A stretch of 64,000 nt of DNA from Corydoras sp. C115 (lineage: Eukaryota; Chordata; Actinopteri; Siluriformes; Callichthyidae). A program made the position numbers and the translations under genes. The stretch is taken from the NCBI GenBank assembly GCA_019802505.1, contig JAFMOC010000428.1:5001-69000 (forward strand). Direction: 5' to 3'. The notes beneath the pieces are model-generated. The model was given only the letters and a program-made list of their open reading frames with translations, did no database searches and had not been told where the DNA came from. Positions within the stretch are counted from its first letter, which is position 1, and each line of letters begins with the position of its first letter. Below are positions 56,341 through 64,000 of the stretch, one piece after another.

Positions 56341-57502
56341 TTGGAGGGGTGTAAATGGGAATATAAAATCAGTCGGGGATTTGTTGCTGGTGGAACTAAA
56401 AGAGGAACTGGGCTGCAAACTTTATTTACAATATATAAAATTTAAGGGAAAACCAAAATACAGTAAAAAAAAAATTAGGTTTATATGTGTATTAGATCAT
56501 TAGAGGGTCTTATTAAAGGTAAACAGCTACCATAAAGGGACCAACATGGCCTGCAACGAAGTTTAGGGGCGACCTGGGTTGAGAGAACATTCCCCGCATC
56601 ATCACTCCATCCCCACCATCCTTAACAGTTGACACCGGACAGTGTGGGGTGCTATGGGGCACGACTTCTGGTTAACCTGTGCATGCCGGTCGTCTTACAG
56701 CTCTTCTGCTGGCTCTCCTTTCCAGCGGGATCATCGAGACGGACGGCGTTCTGCAGGTACCACATGCCCTGCACCTCCTCCCACTGCGGTCCTCCGTCTG
56801 CGGTCGGATGGCAAAGCTGGGACGATGCATTCGCTGCAGAACAGACTATTTAGCTGTAGATTGTTGCAATCTGCGCCCCCTGTCTGCCAAAAAGGTTTTT
56901 CTTCTCCACAGGATGCCCTTATAATTATATTCTCAATGCAATCTCAGCACCGGGAAAAGCCCCACAAGGTCATTACCTTTAAAAAATACTGCCCCCGGCT
57001 TGTCTTACTCAGACCGCGGACGTCTGTCATATCTCTTGATTTTGCTGTTATTATAAAATCGACCCCGCTTGCCCCTTTAATGTTGAACCCAGGTGTGGGG
57101 CGTAATTTCCATCCAGTGGTGAGAGGGTGAGAAAGAAGTGCACAACAAGCTCGAATGACTGGATTCCCAGAAAAAGTCTGTGTGATGTCACATTACAGAG
57201 GACTAACAGCCTTATAGGGTGGAATAAATGTATTGATGCTGTAGAACACACAGTGCTTTTCCATTCCTTAATAAATGCATGAATGCGTTCCAAGGGTGTT
57301 GCGTTGTACTTCCTAAGGGTGAGGCTTTTCGAGCTGAAGACGGGGATTTTTTTTTTTTTTTTTTGGAGTGGGGGGGGGGGGTGCGAGAGGAGAGAGAGAG
57401 GGAGAGGGAGAATTTCGTTCCACTGATGCCTGAGAGTCATGCCTGAGACTTTTTCGCAAAATGCAAAATATATTCGGGACTTTTCTGAATGCAGATTTTC
57501 TA

Positions 57503-57544
<42 letters not shown>

Positions 57545-57989
57545 TCTCCTGCGCTTCTTTTGTGCGAAAACACAGACGCACACAGACGCGCACCACCACC
57601 ACCATTCACCGCGCACCACCACGCACCCCCATTTCCCTTTGCAGTGCTAAGCCACTGGGAACCGCTGTATCTGCATCACTGCACATGCAGTAAGTAATGT
57701 GCCCGCCCGGATGATTGACAAGGGCACTGCTACATGTGTAGAACGGCTGTGCGCACGCCAAAAGATCGATGTCCTTCCATGTCCGCGCCCTCGGCCGACC
57801 TCGTTCCGTCTATGCAAAGCTGTGACATGAATATGTTCATTGTGTTTTCCTCTCTGCGTGCGATTTTTGGCAATACCGGAACGAATGTGCATGACCGGCT
57901 GTCAGTCATCGCAACAGAGACAGTGTCACGTTACGTTCGTGTTGTTGTTTAAATAGTCATCTGGTCATCTGGCAGGAACACATTTATGG
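56341..57989. other. Unique stretch with T runs
   Basis: T run 57347-57364, long T run 57509-57536. A micro-exon-like word (TCCTTTCCAG, 31 bases, then CAGGTACC) lies at 56724-56756 but is too weak to call. Confidence 0.45.
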
Positions 57990-58135
57990 ATCCAAAGCTG
58001 CAGAACCGGAGAAAAAAATGTTCCACTCGGAACTGTAAAAATTGTAGAACTACAAAGATGCTGAGATGCCGGAGAGCACATGGGTCAAAAAGGAGGTGTA
58101 ACTAATAAAGTGGCCGGTAAGTGTAACAGCGCAGA
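57990..58135. mobile_element. MITE fragment
   Basis: AATTGTAGAACTACAAAGATG, TCAAAAAGGAGGTGTAAC and AAAGTGGCCGGTAAGTG. Confidence 0.65.
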
Positions 58136-58138
58136 AAA

Positions 58139-58472
58139 ACATCCATCCATCCATTATCTTCAGCTCTATCCTATATTAGGGTCGGGGGGGGGGGGGGGTT
58201 CCCCATGCCCATCCAGGGCAGAACGTTTCGGGCGCTGGGCAGATACACCCAGGACAGGGCACCAATCTATTACTGGGCACACACTCACACTCTATATGGG
58301 GCAAATTGGAGAACTCGATTGACTTAATCCATGTTTTTGGACTGTGGGAGGAAACCAGAGAACCCGGAGGAAACCCACACGGACATGGGGAGGACATGGA
58401 GACTTCACCCGGATGGGGATTCGAACCGGGAATCCCTAGCGCTGAGAGGCGAACGTGCTAAACCACTAACTA
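58139..58472 (-). mobile_element. V-SINE, head end altered
   Basis: Complete tail, G run and V-domain; ends AAACCACTAACTAACC instead of GCCGCC. Confidence 0.9.
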
Positions 58473-59017
58473 ACCAAAAACCATTTTGTCCTAAACGAAT
58501 TGGGGAACCTCCCACGTCTGACGGCGTTCCACGTTCTGCGTGTGTGTGTTCCGCAGTGCGAATGGCTGCGCTGTGTGGTCGATGCTGTTTTCACCCAGGT
58601 GCAAATAGACACCCACACATTAATAGGAGGGATTTGACTTTTTTAAAGTGGAAAGTTCGCTAATAAGACACTCAAACCGCCAATAAATATGTGTGATGGA
58701 GCGTATTTGGCGAACGCGTGCAATACTTGAATTGTTGAATCATTCTGACGAACTCCCTCCACCGCCGCCATCGTAAAAAACTTTTTTTTTTTTTTTTTTC
58801 CCCCTCCCAAGTTCCTAAACGCAGATGAAACAGACAGGGAGAGGGAGACGTGTGTATGCGGCGGCTCGTGGAGATTTAGGAGGGACGTGAGGACGGCCGT
58901 CTGTCTGTCTGAGGTGTCTGTCTTGATGGACGAGGTTCCCTGTGGTAGCATTTGGTTTGTTAGGGGGTCATTTCTCATCAAGACGTGTTTCTCGGTTAAA
59001 CGGCGGTAGCGTCCATC
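58473..59017. other. Unique stretch with T run
   Basis: T run 58779-58800. No gene. Confidence 0.5.
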
Positions 59018-59205
59018 AGTCCAAAAACTTGGATTCAAGGTGAATTTTGCTGCTCTAAATTGCCCTCATCTAAATTGCCCCTGTACAGCGTACGTGTGTC
59101 TATGTGAGGGAGCGTGTGCCCAGCGATGTATTGGGTGCTATCTGCCCCACGCCTGAAACACTCTCCCTGTGACCCTAGTGTAGGATTAAATGAGATGAGT
59201 CCTGC
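59018..59205 (+). mobile_element. Old V-SINE, 5' truncated
   Basis: CAGTCCAAAAACTTGGATTC, AGCGTGTGCCCAGCGATG, TAGGATTAAATGAGATGAG. Confidence 0.78.
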
Positions 59206-59210
59206 CCTGA

Positions 59211-60065
59211 GCTGGGGCAGGGCAGAATCTTCAGTTCACTGAAGAAAGGAGAACATTCATTCATTCATTAATTCATTATCATCCGCTTTATCCTCTATTA
59301 GGGTCGCGGTGGGGTTCCCCATGTCCATCCAGGGGAGAACGTTTCGGGCGCCGGGCAGATACACCCAGGACAGGGCGCCAATCTATCGCTGGACACACAC
59401 TCACTCACACAAACACACTCTATATGGGGCAATTTGGAGAACTCAATTGACTTGATCCATGTTTTTGGACTGTGGGAGGAAAGCGGAGAACCCGGAGGAA
59501 ACCCACGCGGACATGGGGAGAACATGGAAACTCCACCCAGATGGGGATTCGAACCGGGAATCCCTAGCGCTGAGAGGCGAACGTGCCAAACCACTAAGCC
59601 ACCGTGTCACCCCCCACCCAAAACATGTGCCCCAAAAAAGGAAACACCCTGGACACATGGGTATCTGGGGCAGGGCAGAATCTTCAGTTCACCGAAGAAA
59701 GGAGAACATTCATTCATTCATTCATTATCATCCGCTTTATCCTCTATTAGGGTCGCGGGGGGGTTCCCCATGCCCATCCAGGGGAGAACGTTTCGGGCGC
59801 TGGGCAGATACACCCAGGACAGGGCGCCAATCTATCGCTGGACACACACTCACTCACACAGACACACTCTATAGGGGACAATTTGGAGAACTCCATTGAC
59901 TTGATCCATGTTTTTGGACTGTGGGAGGAAAGCGGAAGACCCGGAGGAAACCCACACGGACACGGGGAGAACATGGAAACTCCACCCAGATGGGGATTCG
60001 AACCGTTGAGAGGCGAACGTGCCAAACCACTAAGCCACCGTGCCCCCCCCTTGAAAGGAGAACAT
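59211..60065 (-). mobile_element. Locally duplicated V-SINE pair
   Basis: CTGGGGCAGGGCAGAATCTT plus CAGTTCACYGAAGAAAGGAG occurs at 59211 and 59666, each just before a minus-strand V-SINE (59259-59612 and 59711-60050). The second has a 13-bp target duplication GAAAGGAGAACAT (59697-59709 and 60053-60065). The first lacks it on its right side. A tandem duplication after one insertion explains this. Confidence 0.88.
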
Positions 60066-60832
60066 ACAAACGCTGTACACACACCTTTTCGCACTGAGGT
60101 CAGCGTTACCCATTAGGCCACTGTGCCCCGGGAAAGCAGTCGTGACCCCAACTTGGTCAGAGGTCAGCGCTTAATGTGCAGAATTGTCTGGAAAGCCGAA
60201 CAGAAACAATGCGCGCTGCGGCGTGCGGTTAATGATGGGTGTGAGTTCAGGGCTGAGATTCGAGACGCGGTCGCTCCAAAAACACTCGGCCTTTTGCAAC
60301 ATCATGTCATCCAGCTGGGTTGCAGTTGCAAAACGAATACCCCCAAGTCCTCTTGACTAACACTTAAACGCTTCCCGGCGCTGCGAGGCCTCAGTGGCCT
60401 GCCAAACCTCTGTCAGAAGAGGATTTATCTAATAGAAATCGCTGAATATTTTATGACCCGTATGTTCTCTGCCTCTCTCTCTCGCTCTCTCTCTTCGTTC
60501 TGACTGATGAAATCCACGGGATAAGCGAAAACAGGTCTGATAGTTCAGCACGCACTCCAGCCAACACAAGTAACACCGCGGATCATACTGTCCTCCCCGA
60601 AAGCCAAAGTGCTACTTACAATCATTTGTGGAGGTTCACGATAAGCCTGGATCTTTATTAAGCGGCTTCATGCGTCGCTCGAACGGGTCAGCGGTTTTAT
60701 ACGAAGACGTACTGAAGGAGACATTCGGATTGACAGGCTCGACCTGACTGAATACTTAATACTTAATACTTAATACTAAAAATGAATAAAGTCAGCTTAC
60801 AGACTGTTTCATCACTCGCAATCAATTTGTTC

Positions 60833-60863
<31 letters not shown>

Positions 60864-60974
60864 CTTACCCATAGTGCACAAACAATATAATAACAAGGGC
60901 AATTAGTGTCTGCAACGTACATCAGCATGCTTTGGAATGTCCGAGGGCTCGTCACGTCTCGTCACGTGGACTAA
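60066..60974. other. Low-repeat stretch
   Basis: GT tract 60835-60861, CT patch near 60475-60495. Contains the DR1-like site at 60154-60166. No exon recognised. Confidence 0.45.
60154..60166 (+). promoter_or_regulatory. DR1-like nuclear receptor site
   Basis: TGGTCA-G-AGGTCA, one mismatch from AGGTCA-N-AGGTCA. Confidence 0.42.
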
Positions 60975-61115
60975 CGAAAACAAAGAACGCGGATGGACTA
61001 CAGTCTGTAATTATAAAAACGACAAACTCCATCTGTAGGATGAGTGCAGGAAACAGACAATAGAGCAAAAAGGGGGCGTGTCCTAACTTTAGACTGGTAC
61101 TATAACTAATGTTAT
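60975..61115. mobile_element. MITE right end with intact terminus
   Basis: GATGGACTACAGTCTGTAAT, AAACTCCATCTGTAGG, AGCAAAAAGGGGGCGTGTCC, then TAACTTTAGACTGGTACTATA. Confidence 0.78.
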
Positions 61116-61345
61116 AAAGTAACAAGTGTAATTTTCAATATAAACAATTCTTTTATAATAAAAAAAAATCAGATGAAAATAAAAAGGGAAACCTGGTATT
61201 TACATATAAATTCACTTTAAAATGAACCATTTCCATCAAACCTCTAACAATAACATAATTCTCTTATAATAACCCTAACATTGAAATGTGATGTAAGATC
61301 AAAGGCGTTTCAGAGCCGTATGGAGGCCTGAAGCCTTAAACTCAC
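61116..61345. other. AT-rich unique stretch
   Basis: On the minus strand this would be the start of the intron following the candidate exon at 61346. Confidence 0.5.
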
Positions 61346-61560
61346 CCATGTGAATGTCTAAGTAGAACGGATCCATGGATGCGATGCGATGCTCGTCGCT
61401 CTCCAATACACAGGGCTCCTTTAGAGCGCGCGGGAACGCGGCGGGTAGAGCTCGGCTTATTTCAGCGGCGCTCCTGAAAGAATGGACTGTCCCCCGTCGC
61501 AGATCAATCTGTTGAGAAGTCTGCATTCTGGCTGAATTAGGAAATCCTGGCTTTCTTCCA
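61346..61560 (-). CDS. Candidate exon, possibly a distal alternative 5' exon of the rxra-like gene
   Basis: On the minus strand a strong pyrimidine tract and acceptor (CGCTCTCCTTCTCTTTCCAG, ending at 61561) precede 215 bases open in one frame. They end ATGG before donor GTGAGT (61345-61340). The open frame gives 71 codons and includes words such as ARMQTSQQIDLRRG and LESDEHRIASMDPFYLDIHM. Several in-frame ATGs exist, the last 31 nt before the donor. The donor splits a codon after its first base, as in the rxra-like exon 1, so the two exons could be alternatives. I do not recognise the peptide. A second frame is also open over part of the block, so a noncoding exon is possible. Confidence 0.35.
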
Positions 61561-62096
61561 CTGGAAAGAGAAGGAGAGCGAGGCATTGCAGGGCGAATTT
61601 GCAACATCCCAGTTTCTCATGGCACTGGCACCTTCCAGCACAATGGTGCCCGGGTGGGATTTGTTTTTCTGGACGGCTCGCCTCGCGCCGACTGGGTTTT
61701 TCGGCGGTTTCGCAGCGGCACACTAACAGGAACTCGTTTTAAATAGGGGCTCGCCGCGGTGCTGGGGCTGAAATATGAAAGATCCGAAATGCTCCCATGA
61801 AGCCTTGTAAACGCGAGTGAGTACAAAGGTTCCGGAGAGGGGATTTTCAGAGCGAGGACGCGAAATATTTTTCACGCCGTAAAACCGTTTCGCTCCAGTT
61901 TTCGCACCGCGGTGACTTAAATACCTTCTCATCATTATAGGATCATAAACTCTGAGTTTTAATACCGAAATACGACTCTTCTGTTGAAACCGAGGAAAAA
62001 AAAAAAAAAAGAGAATGTTTTGTACTTTCACAGCACTAAGCAGTATTTAAACGAATCCCTTAGAAAGTGTTTAATTTCTTTTGGCATGTTGCTCAA
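61561..62096. other. Unique stretch upstream of the candidate exon
   Basis: CpG-moderate; A run near 61996-62010. Could contain a promoter for the candidate exon, but no clear signal. Confidence 0.4.
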
Positions 62097-62212
62097 ATGC
62101 CCAGTGATGGATTGCCACCCTGTCCCGGGTGTATGAGTTCAGCACCCGAAACACGAAACCCCCCGCGACCCTAGTCGTGGATGAAGCTGAGGATGATGAG
62201 CTGAGATAAATA
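62097..62212 (+). mobile_element. V-SINE tail fragment, old
   Basis: GCCCAGTGATGGATTGCCACC, CGCGACCCTAGTCGTGGATG. Confidence 0.7.
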
Positions 62213-62264
62213 TATGTCCATGTTATCAGATGAACATCGTAGGTCTAGTATTACAGCCTGCGGT

Positions 62265-62480
62265 CCGTCTCTTTGATTTTGTTCTCTAATGGTCGGGACC
62301 CCCATGGTCAGTGCTATTTGGGTGGTGAATGGTTCCCATTATGCGAAGAGACAGACGGACTACAGTCCGTAATTGTGAAACTACAAAGTCCATCTATATG
62401 GTAAGTGGAGCGCCTGAGCATCAATTCTAAAAGCGACTCGGAGACGTAACACAGTACATTCACGGCATAATATTTCAATC
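62265..62480. mobile_element. MITE copy with both arms, internally deleted
   Basis: GCGGTCCGTCTCTTTG, TCTAATGGTCGGGACCCCCATGG, TTGGGTGGTGAATGGTTC, AGACGGACTACAGTCCG, AACTACAAAGTCCATCTATATGG. Confidence 0.8.
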
Positions 62481-62874
62481 TCTAAAAGGGGAAATGAACT
62501 AAACCTTCTTGTCTTGACGATATCAGGGCAGAGAGAGAGAGAGAGCAAAGACAGAGTGCTTCGACCCGACAGCCCTGCGTGATGGTGCTCATTGGGCAGG
62601 TCATGCGAGGGGACAAATGACTGCTTTAATAATCCACCATGACTCAGAGCGCAGCCACGAAGGGACGTTCAGCGAGAAAAGGACATACCGAGGGCATCCA
62701 TCACCAAGAACGACCGTTAAAGCAAGAAGTGGCGTGGTTTCAGCGGACGCAGCAGACGAACGGCGCTGTTTCATTACAGACACAAATTACAGTCCACATC
62801 CATTACAGGTGGACAGGTGGGGTGTGGTCATTGTTACTTACTTCTCGTAAATCTTTTAGCATGTTTCCATTAGG
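62481..62874. other. Unique stretch
   Basis: GAGAGA run near 62530. No gene. Confidence 0.5.
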
Positions 62875-62990
62875 GGGAGCCGCTGGAGAAGGTCTGCGTG
62901 TGAGGTTCCAGGTTCAGATCCCATTCTGGATGGTGTTTCCATGTACTCCCACAGTCCAAAAACATAACTCTAAATTGCCCCTGGGTTAAA
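62875..62990 (+). mobile_element. Old V-SINE fragment
   Basis: GGTTCAGATCCC (degenerate B-box), GGTGTTTCCATGTACTCCC, ACAGTCCAAAAACATAAC. Confidence 0.7.
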
Positions 62991-63064
62991 CAGACGATAT
63001 TGGATGAATGGAGGAATGCATGGATTCTCCGTCTTGGATTGGACCCAAAACCACAACCAGCTCA

Positions 63065-63172
63065 GTGTCACAGCAGCGCTGAGGATTGTTTACCACCCAA
63101 ATAGCACCTGGGTGGTGGTGGGGGTCCTAATTAATATCAGAGGACTGCAAACTGCATCCATATAGTAAGTGG
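63065..63172. mobile_element. MITE fragment
   Basis: GTTTACCACCCAAATAGCACC, GTGGGGGTCCTAATTAATATC, GTAAGTGGAAC. Confidence 0.65.
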
Positions 63173-63176
63173 AACT

Positions 63177-63531
63177 CATTCATTCATTCATTATCTTACA
63201 CTTTTATCCTATATATTAGGGTCGCGGGGGGGTTCCCCATGCCCATCCAGGGGAGAACGTTTCGGGCGCTGGGCAGACACACCCAGGACAGGACGCCAAT
63301 CCATCGCTGGGCACACACTCACTCACACAGACACACTATATATGGGGCAGTTTGGAGAACTCAATTGACTTGATCCATGTTTTTGGGACTGTGGGAGGAA
63401 ACCGGAGAACCCGGAGGAAACCCACACGGACACGGGGAGAACATGGAGACTCCACCCAGATGGGGATTCGAACCGGGAATCCCTAGCGCTGAGAGGAGAA
63501 CATGCTAAACCACTAAGCCACTGTGCCACCC
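63177..63531 (-). mobile_element. V-SINE, complete
   Basis: Tail to head with CCACTGTGCCACCC at the end; first of three in a row. Confidence 0.93.
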
Positions 63532-63539
63532 ACAACAAA

Positions 63540-63715
63540 ACATTCATCCATTCATTATCTTCCGCTTTAACCTCTATTAGGGTTGCGGGGGTGGTTCCCC
63601 ATGCCCATCCAGGGGAGAACGTTTCGGGCGCTGGGCAGACACACCCAGGACAGGACGCCAATCCATCGCTGGGCACACACTCACTCACACAGACACACTC
63701 TATATGGGGCAATTT
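63540..63715 (-). mobile_element. V-SINE, tail half
   Basis: Broken at TATATGGGGCAATTT, where the next copy's ATTCATTCATTATC tail begins. Confidence 0.9.
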
Positions 63716-64000
63716 ATTCATTCATTATCTTCCGCTTTATCCTATATTAGGGTCACGAGGGGGTTCCCCATGCCCATCCAGGGGAGAACATTTCGGGCGC
63801 TGGGCAGACACACCCAGGACAGGACGCCAATCCATCGCTGGGCACACACTCACTCACACAGAAACACTCTATATGGGGCAATTTGGAGAACTCAATTGAC
63901 TTGATCCATGTTTTTGGACTGTGGGAGGAAACCGGAGAACCCGGAGGAAACCCACACGGACACGGGGAGAACATGGAAACTCCACCCAGATGGGGATTCG
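63716..64000 (-). mobile_element. V-SINE, runs off the right edge
   Basis: Tail through V-domain to GATGGGGATTCG; the head lies outside the window. Confidence 0.93.

Noticed and set aside
56724..56756. 31-bp micro-exon between TTTCCAG and GTACC on the plus strand
   Set aside because: Short splice-like words are expected by chance; there is no neighbouring exon in phase.
2427..63974. Dozens of 60-170 codon frames reading MFSPCPRGFPPGSP or LDCGRKPENPEETH
   Set aside because: All are translations of V-SINE copies; the recurrence reflects the repeat, not a protein family.

Overview
The window is nuclear DNA of a ray-finned fish, very probably a teleost. The evidence is dense short microsatellites, many tRNA-headed SINEs with the vertebrate V-SINE (DANA/HE1-type) central domain, an IR/DR-type Tc1 transposon, and a palindromic Tc1-like MITE of a kind I associate with catfishes, characins and relatives. 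An otophysan fish is my best guess, not proven. There is no bacterial-style gene layout, and nearly every open frame over 60 codons lies in a repeat.

Gene content is small but informative. On the minus strand, a CpG-rich block (about 14970-15440) holds a short first coding exon (15257-15284). It encodes nine codons plus one base and ends at a consensus GTGAGT donor. Its peptide, METKPFLSL, and its 28-nt coding length match exon 1 of vertebrate RXRA (human MDTKHFLPL, same split phase). I therefore read the window as intron 1 of an rxra gene (1-15256, gene running leftwards off the window) plus about 48 kb of its upstream region. A second minus-strand exon-like segment (61346-61560) has a very good acceptor, a GTGAGT donor and the same phase, and could be a distal alternative 5' exon.

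Layout. 1-873: 160-bp tandem repeats. 2.2-4.0 kb: V-SINE cluster. 5.2-5.6 kb: CCATCCCT satellite. 7.1-8.1 kb: tandem triplication. 8.7-9.2 kb: dimer of a second SINE family. 9.35-9.75 kb: palindromic MITE. 10.5-11.2 kb: ATAGT satellite. 12.6-13.6 kb: SINEs, one nested in a MITE. 15.2-15.5 kb: promoter. 17.2-20 kb: two minisatellites around a unique block. 23.4-25.3 kb: four SINEs set in TA repeats. 26.0-28.4 kb: a composite SINE-linker-Tc1-linker-SINE inside one target duplication. 30.4 kb: second SINE-B dimer. 31.4-34.4 kb: SINE-derived arrays with inverted arms and a direct duplication. 36-38 kb and 42.5-43.4 kb: minisatellites. 39.5-41.5 kb and 44.7-50.1 kb: SINE dimers and trimers. 51.9-52.3 kb: ATTC satellite. 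52.3-58 kb: mostly unique sequence. 58-64 kb: more SINE arrays and MITE pieces.

Between repeats lie several low-repeat, TAAT- and E-box-rich blocks that look like conserved regulatory DNA, but this cannot be proved without alignment. Several contain direct repeats of AGGTCA-type half-sites with DR1 or DR5 spacing, the binding format of RXR dimers. This suggests auto-regulation. The most unusual genome-dynamics signal is that two unrelated SINE families both occur as dimers with shared junctions, and two V-SINE dimers have target duplications around the whole dimer, so dimers appear to move as units.
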